Made by a program: the position numbers and the translations under genes. A DNA stretch of 12,751 nt from positions 1 to 12,751 of the forward strand of contig JAZNCH010000015.1 of NCBI GenBank assembly GCA_045587445.1. The letters are read 5' to 3'. The notes under the pieces are model-generated. The model was not told the origin of the DNA, did not search any database, and was given only the letters and a program-made list of their open reading frames with translations. The DNA is from RGIG1995 sp045587445 (lineage in GTDB: Bacteria; Bacillota; Clostridia; Oscillospirales; CAG-272). Positions 1 to 7,602 of this stretch are shown piece after piece (the first letter of the stretch is position 1; every line of letters begins with the position of its first letter).

Positions 1-42
1 GCGATGGTAGCCGATGGCAAAATGTATTCAAAGACCGTCTGA
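1..42 (+). CDS. C-terminal end of an upstream phage gene (partial)
   Basis: Frame 1 is open from the window edge and ends at TGA 40-42, giving the last 13 residues AMVADGKMYSKTV. The next gene's ribosome site begins directly after it, the tight spacing expected inside a phage structural operon. By position, just before a head-tail joining gene, it is probably another head or connector protein, but 13 residues cannot identify it. Confidence 0.55.
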   Translation, partial: AMVADGKMYSKTV

Positions 43-58
43 GGAAATGGAGGAAGCT

Positions 59-412
59 ATGAGCCTTTTAACACAAGCAATGGAAGATGTTGTCTTGATG
101 GAAAAGAAGCGTGAGCCTGACGGCGAGGGTGGCTTTCTCCCGGCTGTTTGGGTTGACGGTGCATCTTTTAAGGCGGCTATCACTTTTAATTCCTCTATGG
201 AAGCAAGGGCGGCTGAAAAGCAAGGTGTAACAAGCCGATACACTATTACCGCTCCGTTGAATGCAAAACTTGAATACCACGATGTTATCCGCAGGTTGCG
301 AGATGGCAAGGTGTTCCGTATCAAGACCGATGGTGACGATGTGCAGACACCCAAAAGTGCAACATTCCAGTTTTTGCAAGTCGAAGCGGAAGAATGGGAG
401 CTGCCTGTATGA
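59..412 (+). CDS. Phage head-tail joining (head closure/stopper) protein
   Basis: This 117-residue protein probably forms part of the ring that closes the filled capsid and links the portal-adaptor complex to the tail, like SPP1 gp16 and the phage head-tail joining family. The length, the predicted beta-rich composition, and the closing pattern (a KVFRI strand, a short loop, then FQFLQVEAEEWELP) fit that family. I chose ATG 59 because GGAGGA (49-54) lies 4 bases upstream; an in-frame ATG at 14 has no ribosome site and would overlap the preceding gene. The stop overlaps the next start (ATGA at 409-412), so translation is coupled. The assignment rests on size, order and weak sequence resemblance; a related connector family is possible. 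Confidence 0.6.
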   Translation: MSLLTQAMEDVVLMEKKREPDGEGGFLPAVWVDGASFKAAITFNSSMEARAAEKQGVTSRYTITAPLNAKLEYHDVIRRLRDGKVFRIKTDGDDVQTPKSATFQFLQVEAEEWELPV

Positions 413-777
413 CAAAAGCGGCTGCAATTTACCAGTTTTGGTCTGGCTTTGGCTTAACTGCCTATGAGGAGAACACAGTTCCCACAGATGCGGCTTTTCC
501 GTATGTGACATATCAGCTTGTCACGGACAGTTTTGATCGTGAGGTAGCAGCCACGGCTTCCTTGTGGTATCGCTCCGAAAGCTGGACGGCTATCAATGCA
601 AAAACGGAAGAAATTTCTGCCCATATCGGATTGGGCGGTAAAATTATCAAGTGTGACGGCGGTCGCATTTGGATTAAACGAGGTCAACCGTTCGCACAGA
701 ATATGGGCGATGAAAGCGATGACCTTATTAAACGCAAATATTTGAATTTGACATTCGAGTTTTTTACTGCGAATTGA
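409..777 (+). CDS. Tail terminator / tail completion protein
   Basis: This 122-residue protein sits exactly where siphophages encode the tail terminator (lambda gpU, SPP1 gp17): after head closure and before the major tail protein. That protein caps the finished tail tube and docks it to the head. The N-terminus resembles such proteins, with a short helix, then the phrase FPYVTYQLVTD, followed by a Trp/Tyr-rich segment around residues 50-60 and a C-terminal strand NLTFEFF. ATG 409 overlaps the previous stop and has GGGAG at 396-400. The in-frame ATG at 394 would overlap the upstream gene more and is less well placed. It could instead be an HK97 gp10-like component; order and length favour terminator. 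Confidence 0.6.
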   Translation: MTKAAAIYQFWSGFGLTAYEENTVPTDAAFPYVTYQLVTDSFDREVAATASLWYRSESWTAINAKTEEISAHIGLGGKIIKCDGGRIWIKRGQPFAQNMGDESDDLIKRKYLNLTFEFFTAN

Positions 778-788
778 AAGGAGATATA

Positions 789-1355
789 ATGGGTAGATTT
801 TCTGTTGTTTCTCAGGATGCTTTCGACGAGTTTCAGGTGGATGCTGGAGTTCTGCTGAAGTCTTTTGATCCTGCAAGCCCTGAACTGGTCGATGATGATA
901 TTATCTGCGCCACTACCGGCGGTATCAATCCCACCTGCGTACCCACTTACAGCGATTGGGGAGAAGATGTTGACAATGTTCCTAACGGCATGAAGGAGCT
1001 GATGCACCTTGACGGCTGGGAAACTTCCCTTGGCTTCACCGCCTTGAATACCACCACCGAGGTCATCCGTATGGCTCTGGGTGCGGCTGACATCGGTGCA
1101 GAAAACGGTGCAATCGTTCCCCGTCGTGACCTGAAGGACACCGACTTTGCTGATGTTTGGTGGGTTGGTGATCGTTCTGACGGCGGCTTGGTTGCAATCC
1201 GCCTTATCAATGCACTTTCTTCCAGCGGTTTCAGCCTTCAGACCACCAAGAATGGCAAGGGCCAGATTGCTGTCACGCTGAACGGCCACCCCTCCATTGC
1301 TGAACAGAGCAAAGTCCCGATGGAGTTCTATGTGCAGGAAGGCACAGAGGAATAA
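789..1355 (+). CDS. Major tail (tube) protein
   Basis: This 188-residue protein probably polymerises as stacked hexameric rings to make the tail tube. The length and composition are typical of Gram-positive siphophage tube proteins. Recognisable parts are an acidic N-terminal arm, a Gly/Thr-rich segment, a central WETSLGF strand followed by a helix (TTTEVIRMALGA), a DVWWVGDRSDGG hairpin, and a C-terminal strand (KVPMEFYVQEG). ATG 789 has a strong AAAGGAGAT (777-785); a TTG at 774 in the same frame lies inside the previous gene and is not credible. It precedes the chaperone pair, the canonical order for tube, chaperones and tape measure. The 28-base gap before the next gene carries only its ribosome site. 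Confidence 0.8.
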   Translation: MGRFSVVSQDAFDEFQVDAGVLLKSFDPASPELVDDDIICATTGGINPTCVPTYSDWGEDVDNVPNGMKELMHLDGWETSLGFTALNTTTEVIRMALGAADIGAENGAIVPRRDLKDTDFADVWWVGDRSDGGLVAIRLINALSSSGFSLQTTKNGKGQIAVTLNGHPSIAEQSKVPMEFYVQEGTEE

Positions 1356-1383
1356 TTAAACACAAATTTTAGGAGGTAAAACA

Positions 1384-1746
1384 ATGGCAAGATTTATTTT
1401 TGATTGCGAGGATGAGGTTTGTCTGCCCGCCGCTTATCGGTTGGTCGATGAAATCAAGCCTTTTGTTGACAAGGTTAAGAACATCGATGTTGACGAAAAT
1501 GATGCAAAGGGAGATAGAAAAGCGGTTTTCAAGAAAATTCTTAAAAACATTATGGTGAAATATCCTGCCGATACCGGCAAACTGTTTGCGAAGCTGTGGG
1601 TTTTGGATGAGGGCGAAAAAGCACCCAATACATTCAAGACTATGGCAACGCTGTTTTCCAATGAGGTTGCAATCGATTTTTTTACATCTGTTCTGCCCTC
1701 CCTTCTTCAGCTGTCAAGAGAGGTCTTGCCTCTGTTGAACCAGTAA
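1384..1746 (+). CDS. Tail assembly chaperone (gpG-like)
   Basis: This 120-residue, largely helical protein lies between the tube and the tape measure, the fixed position of the gpG/gpGT chaperones that coat the tape measure until the tube assembles around it. AGGAGGT (1371-1377) precedes ATG 1384. Near its 3' end, at residues 99-100 (Phe-Phe), is the heptamer T TTT TTT, and the -1 frame is open from 1665 through 1991, so a fraction of ribosomes probably makes a longer fusion with the next reading frame. The unshifted product continues 20 more residues to TAA 1744-1746. Function is inferred from position, size and the frameshift arrangement; sequence similarity across this family is usually weak. 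Confidence 0.7.
   Translation: MARFIFDCEDEVCLPAAYRLVDEIKPFVDKVKNIDVDENDAKGDRKAVFKKILKNIMVKYPADTGKLFAKLWVLDEGEKAPNTFKTMATLFSNEVAIDFFTSVLPSLLQLSREVLPLLNQ
1677..1683 (+). promoter_or_regulatory. Candidate -1 ribosomal frameshift site, T TTT TTT
   Basis: The seven Ts are in the correct phase: the zero-frame codons are TTT (1678-1680) and TTT (1681-1683), so the site fits X XXY YYZ. After slipping, the next codon read is TAC at 1683. The -1 frame has no stop before TAA 1989-1991. An imperfect stem-loop (1715-1737, AGAGG pairing with CCTCT plus outer CAA/TTG) lies 31 bases downstream, farther than the usual 5-9 base spacer, so its role is doubtful. The expected fusion has 202 residues: 100 from the first frame and 102 from the second. 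Confidence 0.6.
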
Positions 1747-1754
1747 AATTAAAG

Positions 1755-1991
1755 ATGTTTGGATGGGGATATGTGAAAGATTTTTGCATATCCCTTTTTC
1801 AAAAGGAGCAGGAAGAAAAGGCAGCAAAGATTTACTGCGCAGAATGCTTGCGGATTATGACGGAAAACACAGCCAAGATTGGCGGCGGCTCTTACATTAA
1901 AGTCAAGCTTAAAGACATTCTTGATCCAAAGCCCGTCGATAATCGCACGGCTGATGACATTATCGATGGCATAAGAAACAAACTAAAATAA
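1755..1991 (+). CDS. Tail assembly chaperone extension (gpT-like), read by -1 frameshift
   Basis: This frame encodes 78 residues from ATG 1755 but is open upstream to 1665, in the -1 frame relative to the chaperone gene. No ribosome site precedes ATG 1755 (only AAAATTAAAG), unlike nearly every other gene here. Expression as the C-terminal part of a gpGT-type fusion from slippage at 1677-1683 is therefore more likely than independent initiation. In lambda the T part recruits tube protein to the chaperone-coated tape measure. The sequence has an aromatic start (FGWGY), a charged helix around EKAAKIYCAECLR, and a lysine-rich strand (YIKVKLKDI). It lies 20 bases before the tape measure. I cannot rule out a separate small protein. 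Confidence 0.6.
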   Translation: MFGWGYVKDFCISLFQKEQEEKAAKIYCAECLRIMTENTAKIGGGSYIKVKLKDILDPKPVDNRTADDIIDGIRNKLK

Positions 1992-2011
1992 ATTCAAAAG
2001 TAGGTGATAAA

Positions 2012-3802
2012 TTGAACCTATTTGAGTTATTCGTAAAAGTTGGCGTTGATGATCAAGCAAGCGGAAAACTTGGTGAAATTGGACAAAAACTTGGAAACGG
2101 ATTGAAAACAGCGGCAAAGATTGGCACTGCGGCTGTCGGTGTTGCTGCCGCTGGTATTACGGCATTGACAACGGCGGCTGTGAAAAACTATGCAGAGTAT
2201 GAGCAGTTGGTGGGCGGTGTTGAAACACTGTTTGGAGAAAGTGCTGACAAAGTGAAACAGTACGCAAGCGAGGCATTTCGCACAGCGGGGTTGTCTGCCA
2301 ATGAATATATGTCCACCGTTACCAGTTTTTCTGCAAGCCTTTTGCAATCGCTTGGCGGTGATACCGAAGCGGCGGCAGAATACGCAAACCAAGCGTTGAC
2401 GGATATGTCCGACAATGCAAACAAGATGGGTACATCTATGGAGATGATCCAAAATGCCTATCAAGGATTTGCAAAAGCCAACTATACTATGCTTGATAAC
2501 TTAAAGCTGGGCTACGGCGGCACTCAGTCCGAAATGCAACGGTTGATTGCAGATGCGGCAGAGTTGAGCGATACCGTTGATGCGCAGGATATGTCTTTCG
2601 CTAACATTGTCAAGGCTATCAACGTTGTGCAGACGGAAATGGGTATTACTGGCACGACCGCAAAAGAAGCCGGAGCAACCATTGCTGGTAGTGTCGGTGC
2701 TATGAAATCTGCGTGGAGTAACCTAATTACTGGACTTGCTGACGGCAACGCAGATATTGGCAAGTTGGTAGACAATTTGGTTACAACCATTGTCGGTGAT
2801 GGCACAGAATCCAACTTGGGTGTTTTGGGAAATGTTATGCCGGCGGTCAAAACTGCATTAAATGGAGCAGGAAAGCTTGTAAAGACTATTTTCCCGAGGA
2901 TTTTGAAAGAAGTCCCGAAGTTGATAAAAGACTATTTGCCAACTTTGGCAAAATCTGCAATGTCGATGGTTAGTCAATTAGCATCAGGGATAAAAGATGC
3001 TCTCCCAGAGATATTAAAGGTTGCTGGCGATCTTCTGACAGAATTTGCGACAGGAATAGCTGACCACATTCCCGATCTTGTAGATTCTGCGACTCAATTA
3101 ATTAATGATTTTGCTGACTTTCTTTTTGGCAACGATAACCTCAACACGCTTTTAGGAGCTGCGATAGATATTGTGATATCCATCGGAAGAGGGATTGTAG
3201 ATAATTTGCCACAGCTAATTTCTGCAGCCGCAAATTTTATTTCTGAACTCGTAAATTATTTGTTTACGGAGAAAAATCTTACAACGTTGTTTAATGGAGC
3301 ATTGGATTTGGTCATTGCTTTAGCTGGTAGCATTATCGACAACTTGCCTGAGCTTCTTGGCGCAGCGGGTCAAATTGTTGAAACGATTATTAACAAAATT
3401 TTTGAAACAGATTGGATTGAAGTTGGCAAAAAAATAATATCCGGCATTGCGGCTGGTCTTCGGCAATCTTCTCTCGGGAGGCTATTGATGGGAAATGCTT
3501 TAAATGCGGAAAATATTCTCGCCGATGTGCTTTCCGACAACCCCGAAGCCGCTGCTAAATTTGGAGATCTTTTGAGCGATTGGGGTCTTGAAGGATTCGC
3601 CGAAGGTGCGGCATATGAAACATACGTTACCCCTTATTTTAATTCGCCTCAAACACACGAGGTCGGATCTGGAGCAAGTCATGGAGTCGGTGATGTTAAC
3701 GTTACTGTTTACTCTGCACCTTATGCTTCTGCCGAAGCCGTTGCTGCCGAAGCCGCTCGCAGAGTCAGCAATGCATTAAATGAAGGAGCGTGGGGCTATT
3801 GA
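2012..3802 (+). CDS. Tail tape measure protein
   Basis: This 596-residue protein is the largest product here and lies directly after the chaperones. Tape measure proteins set tail length at about 1.5 angstroms per residue, so this one predicts a short tail of roughly 90 nm. The N-terminal third (to about residue 270) matches the family's conserved part: a Gly/Ala-rich hydrophobic stretch at 33-53 and the YEQLVGGVETLFG and GTTAKEAGATIAGSVGAMKSAW phrases. Residues 305-468 hold a helical repeat (separate entry). Residues 560-596 are Gly/Ser/Ala-rich with GDVNVTVYS, a common C-terminal end. The TTG start at 2012 follows AGGTGA (2002-2007). There is no lysozyme or peptidase domain in the usual C-terminal place. 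The stop overlaps the next start (TTGA). Confidence 0.9.
   Translation: MNLFELFVKVGVDDQASGKLGEIGQKLGNGLKTAAKIGTAAVGVAAAGITALTTAAVKNYAEYEQLVGGVETLFGESADKVKQYASEAFRTAGLSANEYMSTVTSFSASLLQSLGGDTEAAAEYANQALTDMSDNANKMGTSMEMIQNAYQGFAKANYTMLDNLKLGYGGTQSEMQRLIADAAELSDTVDAQDMSFANIVKAINVVQTEMGITGTTAKEAGATIAGSVGAMKSAWSNLITGLADGNADIGKLVDNLVTTIVGDGTESNLGVLGNVMPAVKTALNGAGKLVKTIFPRILKEVPKLIKDYLPTLAKSAMSMVSQLASGIKDALPEILKVAGDLLTEFATGIADHIPDLVDSATQLINDFADFLFGNDNLNTLLGAAIDIVISIGRGIVDNLPQLISAAANFISELVNYLFTEKNLTTLFNGALDLVIALAGSIIDNLPELLGAAGQIVETIINKIFETDWIEVGKKIISGIAAGLRQSSLGRLLMGNALNAENILADVLSDNPEAAAKFGDLLSDWGLEGFAEGAAYETYVTPYFNSPQTHEVGSGASHGVGDVNVTVYSAPYASAEAVAAEAARRVSNALNEGAWGY
2924..3415 (+). repeat. Helical repeat region in the tape measure protein
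   Basis: A motif of the form I-x-D-x-(L/I)-P followed by an amphipathic helix recurs at residues 305 (IKDYLP), 327 (IKDALP), 349 (IADHIP), 395 (IVDNLP) and 441 (IIDNLP). Spacings are 22, 22, 46 and 46 residues, so the last units look like doubled versions with an inserted linker of the type NLxTLxxxAxDxVI. The hydrophobic helices in this segment could serve as membrane-active parts during DNA ejection. Unit count in such regions can change tail length. Confidence 0.7.
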
Positions 3803-4539
3803 TTCAACAATTCTTTAAATTTGACGCCTTTGACAGCCGTGATTATTCATGTGTCGTGTCAAAAAATACACTTTTTTCTGCGCCGATGCGTGCTTTTAAC
3901 ACTGAACCCATGCATGGAAGGTCTGGTGATGTCTACCTATCCCAAAAGCGGTGGAACAACCATTATGAGTCCTATGATGTGATTTTTTACGGCGAAAAAG
4001 ACATTGGAAGAGTCCTGAACGATGTCAAACAAAAAATCTACGGAAACGAGGGGTATCAAGTTTTGGAAGATTTTGAAGATGCCGAAACTTACAGAGAAGC
4101 ATTTATTGAGAGCGAATTTATTCCCGATCGTGTAGCATTAGATTCTGGTCATGCGAAGGTCAACCTTCGGTTTTCATGCAAGCCGCAAAAATTTCTCAAG
4201 ATCGCTCAACCGTTTGTTTACACAGCACAAGAGTTGGAAGAAGGCGTTTTTGTACCAAATCCAACTAAGCGAGAAGCCGTTCCTAACATCGCATTTACAA
4301 CCAGCGAAGAAGCTGGCGGAATGAATTTCGGAAACTTCCTTTTGTCGTTTTCGAGTTTGGAAGTTGACAAAACATACACGTTTAATGGAGAGACATTGCT
4401 TGCAAAAGACGATGACGGTAAGGTAAAAAACCGAAGCTTCACTTTTTCTGGAGAATTTACCATCCCAGAAGATGGAGCTGCTATATCCGCATGGGGGATG
4501 CATTCATTGACGGTTGAACCAAGGTGGTGGCGGCTATGA
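3799..4539 (+). CDS. Distal tail protein (Dit)
   Basis: This 246-residue protein probably forms the hexameric ring at the tail end that joins the tube to the hub and baseplate, as SPP1 gp19.1 or TP901-1 Dit do. It follows the tape measure and precedes a hub gene, the canonical order. The N-terminal portion has the family's look: a short FKFDAFDSRDYS opening, then GEKDIGRVLNDVKQKIYG and a DAETYREAF helix, followed by FIPDRVALDSGHAKVNLRFS. The C-terminal part is a beta-rich domain ending in LTVEPRWWRL. I chose TTG 3799 because AAGGAG (3783-3788) is 10 bases upstream and the start overlaps the tape measure stop; a GTG at 3790 sits only one base after the ribosome site. Confidence 0.8.
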   Translation: MIQQFFKFDAFDSRDYSCVVSKNTLFSAPMRAFNTEPMHGRSGDVYLSQKRWNNHYESYDVIFYGEKDIGRVLNDVKQKIYGNEGYQVLEDFEDAETYREAFIESEFIPDRVALDSGHAKVNLRFSCKPQKFLKIAQPFVYTAQELEEGVFVPNPTKREAVPNIAFTTSEEAGGMNFGNFLLSFSSLEVDKTYTFNGETLLAKDDDGKVKNRSFTFSGEFTIPEDGAAISAWGMHSLTVEPRWWRL

Positions 4540-5603
4540 TTTATCCAAGATTGCTTGATTCCGTATTTTTGCCTGACGGGACATATGATATATCGCATGG
4601 TGGCATTGGCTTTTTGGTCGATGCAAAATCATGCGAGGTCGCAGAGGAATTGAATGGGGATTATTCCCTTTCGATGACATACATGGTCGGTGGTTTGCAC
4701 GAAAAAGAACTCGTTGCTGGTCGAGTCATCGTTTGCAAGCCGTCCCCCGACCAAAAAGAACAGCCGTTTATCATCAATTCTGTAGAAAAAACGACAAGCG
4801 AAATCAGCGTTCACGCATATCACATCAGCAGACAGATGGAGCGGATTTTCGTTCTTCCTTTTGCATCGCTTTCATCGGCTGAATTTGTGACAGACATGAT
4901 GTCAAATGCCGCAGGAAACGTATTCAATGTAAAAGAATATCTCAACCAAAATGCAGGCTTTTCTTTTTTGGATGGCGAACCTCGTTCTATGATGTCGTTG
5001 CTCTTCGACGACGGCGACGAAAACAGATCGTTCCGCGATATTTACGGAATATACGGTTGTGAGCTGACATTTGACGGATTGGATGTTAAGATCAATCAAA
5101 CCCGTGCGGTAAAATCCAATATCCCTCTTGTTTATGGGAGGAATTTGCTTGAAGTTACGCAAAAAGTAAATAATTATTCTCCTCCAAAGTCATTCCTTCC
5201 ATTTTGGCACGGGGACAGGTTGGTTACATTGAGCGGCGATCCCCTTATTTATGTCGGAGAAAAGGGCGATTTTTCCGAAACAGAGCTTTTGGATATGACT
5301 CCTTACTTTGACGAGGAACCGACAGAGGTTAATCTTGAAGGGCGTTCAAAAGCTTTTGCTTCTGCTAAAGCAAAAGCCAAGATTGGTCAAACAATCACAG
5401 CTGTCCCATCTTTCGAGTTAAACGACCTTCTTGTTCTTGGTGACACCGCTCTTGTCACTATTGAGCAGTTTGGTCTTTTAAAAAAAGAAATGAAGATTAA
5501 CAAAATCTTTTATGATGTCTTAAAGAATCAAGTAACGCAGATAATTTTGGGCGATTTGCCAAAATCGCTCGTTCAAAAAATAATTAAATTGACAAGAGGG
5601 TGA
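4536..5603 (+). CDS. Tail-associated hub protein (Tal / prophage endopeptidase tail family, N-terminal part only)
   Basis: This 355-residue protein resembles the N-terminal domain of the tail-associated lysin (Tal) family, whose trimer closes the tail tube below Dit. Typical elements are an early strand pair ending ELNGDYSLSMTY, the phrase QPFIINSVEKTTSEISVHAYHISRQM, a SFRDIYGIYGCEL segment near the middle, and a C-terminal tail with KEMKINKIFYDVLKNQVTQIILG. Many Tal proteins continue for hundreds of residues with a peptidase or fibre region; this one stops after the hub domain. Cell-wall degradation or receptor contact must then come from other proteins, probably the next genes. ATG 4536 overlaps the Dit stop (ATGA) and follows AAGGTGG (4521-4527); a GTG at 4524 is inside that ribosome site. 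Confidence 0.75.
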   Translation: MIYPRLLDSVFLPDGTYDISHGGIGFLVDAKSCEVAEELNGDYSLSMTYMVGGLHEKELVAGRVIVCKPSPDQKEQPFIINSVEKTTSEISVHAYHISRQMERIFVLPFASLSSAEFVTDMMSNAAGNVFNVKEYLNQNAGFSFLDGEPRSMMSLLFDDGDENRSFRDIYGIYGCELTFDGLDVKINQTRAVKSNIPLVYGRNLLEVTQKVNNYSPPKSFLPFWHGDRLVTLSGDPLIYVGEKGDFSETELLDMTPYFDEEPTEVNLEGRSKAFASAKAKAKIGQTITAVPSFELNDLLVLGDTALVTIEQFGLLKKEMKINKIFYDVLKNQVTQIILGDLPKSLVQKIIKLTRG

Positions 5604-5607
5604 TTTT

Positions 5608-7047
5608 TTGCAAACAAATAAAACGATAACTCTTGATGTTCAATCTCGTTCATATGTCATTGTTAACGCAAAGCAAGGCGATTCTATGAGCCGAACCGTT
5701 ACTATTTATTTGACGGAAAATGGGGCAACATACCCGATTCCAGAAGAAAAGGTTCTTTCTGTTTTTTACGCAAAGCCAGACGGGACAAAAGGCTACTACA
5801 CTACATTGCCAGACGGGTCAAATGCTGTCACAAACAACGGTAGCCATATCACATTGATCCTTGCTCCGCAAGCGTTGACAGTTTCGGGACGTGTTAAAGT
5901 CCACGTCGAGATTAATGAGCCTGATTTTTCATCCGTGCTTAACACGTTCTCTTTTATTGTTGATGTTGAAAAAAATGATGCTTACGAGGTGGCTTCCGAA
6001 GATTATTGGAACGTACCTAATTTTGAACAAATTAAAAGCGCGGTTGATCAATTAATTTTGTCCGCAGTAAAATCCGTTTGTGGCGAAAAGCCAGACTTGG
6101 AGGGCAACGTCCAACTTTTTGCTGAAGACATTGTTGCTGATTTTTCGGCAAATGATGTGCTATTTCACGGCACTGTTCAGAATGCGTTGAATGAGTTCTC
6201 CGAAATCCATGACAAATTGTCCAAAACCGCTGTTAAGTCTGTGTGTGAGGAGCTTCCCGATGAGTCTGGAAACGTTGATCTTCGATCTTTTAATATCACG
6301 CATCAAGGAAATATACACGGCGTTTTTGTGGAAGATGTGCAAGAATCGCTTCACGAACTTGAAAAGTCCGCAAATTCTTCTGTCAGAAGTGTTTGCGGAA
6401 AAAATCCAACAAATGGAGATGTTCAAATTTACCCCGAAGACATTTTGTATCAGGAAGTGATCAATGGCGTTCAGACCTTCAACATTGGAGAAGCTGTTAC
6501 CGAAGCGGCAAAATCGGCAGATGCTTCCGTAAAAGAAGTTAACGGAAAAAAACCGGACGACGATGGAAGCGTCGTTATTTATTCTTCAGATATACAAGAA
6601 CAGAGATCGATTGATGGTGTTGGAGTCGGCAATCTGTATGAAGCTTTGGATGCAGTACAAAGTGCTTTGCAAAAAAGGGCAAAAACAATAAATGGCTTCG
6701 CTCCTAATATTAGCGGGAATGTCTCTGTCCCTTTATCGTCTTTTAGCGAACGGCTTCAAGAATTTGTTCGTTTGCTCGACGGATGGCAAAACGACGTTGA
6801 ATATGCTCTACCATTTGTCAAGCTTTACGATCAAAATATTGGCGATGAATGGCTTATGGTAAAGCTCTCACTTGCCGAAAATGATACAGCTCCTTCGTTT
6901 CCGTCTGTTAAAAAGGTTGAAGAGATGGTCGGTGGCTCTTTACTTCCAACTCCAGATGCATCACAAGCAGGTGCTTTTTTGAGAGTAAATGCAAACGGTA
7001 ATTATGTCCTCGAAGCCTTGACCAACGTAGCAGAGGAGGGAGCGTAA
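5608..7047 (+). CDS. BppU-family baseplate upper protein with a repeat stem
   Basis: This 479-residue protein starts with a domain of about 130 residues that fits the BppU N-terminal domain of lactococcal and clostridial phages. It has strands reading SRTVTIYLTENG, KPDGTKGYY, HITLILAPQAL and VSGRVKVHVEI, then a SFIVDVEKNDAYE exit. BppU links receptor-binding proteins to the hub and Dit ring. Residues 154-379 hold five repeats of a VxxVxGxxPDxxGNV unit (separate entry). The C-terminus (about 380-479) has DEWLMVKLSLAENDTAPSFPSVKKVEEM and a segment like the trimerising ends of tail fibres. The TTG start at 5608 follows GAGGGTGA (5596-5603). Neighbours are the hub gene and a variable tip gene. 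An alternative reading is a tail fibre with a BppU-type anchor. Confidence 0.8.
   Translation: MQTNKTITLDVQSRSYVIVNAKQGDSMSRTVTIYLTENGATYPIPEEKVLSVFYAKPDGTKGYYTTLPDGSNAVTNNGSHITLILAPQALTVSGRVKVHVEINEPDFSSVLNTFSFIVDVEKNDAYEVASEDYWNVPNFEQIKSAVDQLILSAVKSVCGEKPDLEGNVQLFAEDIVADFSANDVLFHGTVQNALNEFSEIHDKLSKTAVKSVCEELPDESGNVDLRSFNITHQGNIHGVFVEDVQESLHELEKSANSSVRSVCGKNPTNGDVQIYPEDILYQEVINGVQTFNIGEAVTEAAKSADASVKEVNGKKPDDDGSVVIYSSDIQEQRSIDGVGVGNLYEALDAVQSALQKRAKTINGFAPNISGNVSVPLSSFSERLQEFVRLLDGWQNDVEYALPFVKLYDQNIGDEWLMVKLSLAENDTAPSFPSVKKVEEMVGGSLLPTPDASQAGAFLRVNANGNYVLEALTNVAEEGA
6067..6744 (+). repeat. Five-copy VxxVxGxxPDxxGNV repeat in the baseplate protein
   Basis: Units begin at residue 154 (VKSVCGEKPDLEGNV), 209 (VKSVCEELPDESGNV), 259 (VRSVCGKNPTNGDV), 308 (VKEVNGKKPDDDGSV) and 358 (AKTINGFAPNISGNV), spaced 55, 50, 49 and 50 residues. 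Each is followed by a short strand and a DI-type turn. The same unit occurs widely in phage fibre and baseplate shafts. Three copies carry Cys where the common form has Asn. The copies have diverged at DNA level, so they are old duplications within the protein. Confidence 0.75.
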
Positions 7048-7599
7048 ATGACAGACATGGTAATGATGCCCGGTGCGAATTATCAGGCGATTTGTGATGC
7101 GGTTCGGGAAAAGACCGGCGGCACAGCACTGTTGAAATCGGGAGAACTGGCGGCTCTGATTGGCGGCATCAGCGGCGGTGAGGAGGCGGTGGAGGTTCCG
7201 TCCCTCAACGGCAGAAGGGTGGCAAGCGGTTCTATTTCTGTAGCAGAGGATACGGATAATCTTGGTACAATCATCCACGACATAGTCGACCCAATTGCGG
7301 TGTTTTTGTTTGCAGAAACGCCGAAGATAAAGAATTCGGAGGATGCGTATATCCAACAGATCGTTGGGAAGGTTTGGATTAAGCCGAATCCTTTGTTGGA
7401 AGGCAATGCAAAGATGAGTTTTTCAATCCTGCGAGGCGGCAGTGGTGACTATATGCAGTATGGAAGCGCGGCTTCCGCAAATGCGTATCGGTTCAGCGTA
7501 GACATCGCAGGTAAAAGCTTTTCTCCGACCACAGTAAGCTATTATCCGTTTGTCGCAGGTACGGTTTATCACTGGATCGTCATTGGAGAGGAGGTATAG
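7048..7599 (+). CDS. Small tail-tip or fibre-associated protein, function unknown
   Basis: This 183-residue protein follows the BppU gene with no gap (TAA 7045-7047, then ATG) and has GAGGAGGGAG (7033-7042) as ribosome site. The N-terminus (residues 6-41), with MMPGANYQAICDAVREKTG and SGELAALIGGI, is a motif I recognise from many clostridial phage tail-tip and fibre genes, where it seems to be a conserved attachment module ahead of variable C-termini. Residues 47-183 look like one beta-rich domain rich in Gly, Ser, Tyr and Val, plausibly a carbohydrate- or receptor-binding domain, with no catalytic motif I can identify. Base composition becomes more GC-rich from here on than in the hub and baseplate genes, suggesting a mosaic joint near 7040. 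Receptor binding is inferred from position only. Confidence 0.55.
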   Translation: MTDMVMMPGANYQAICDAVREKTGGTALLKSGELAALIGGISGGEEAVEVPSLNGRRVASGSISVAEDTDNLGTIIHDIVDPIAVFLFAETPKIKNSEDAYIQQIVGKVWIKPNPLLEGNAKMSFSILRGGSGDYMQYGSAASANAYRFSVDIAGKSFSPTTVSYYPFVAGTVYHWIVIGEEV

Positions 7600-7602
7600 G
7601 AA

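Noticed and set aside
684..1289. 201-codon minus-strand open frame opposite the major tail protein
   Set aside because: It lies opposite a well-supported gene, has no good ribosome site, and its translation shows no recognisable domain.
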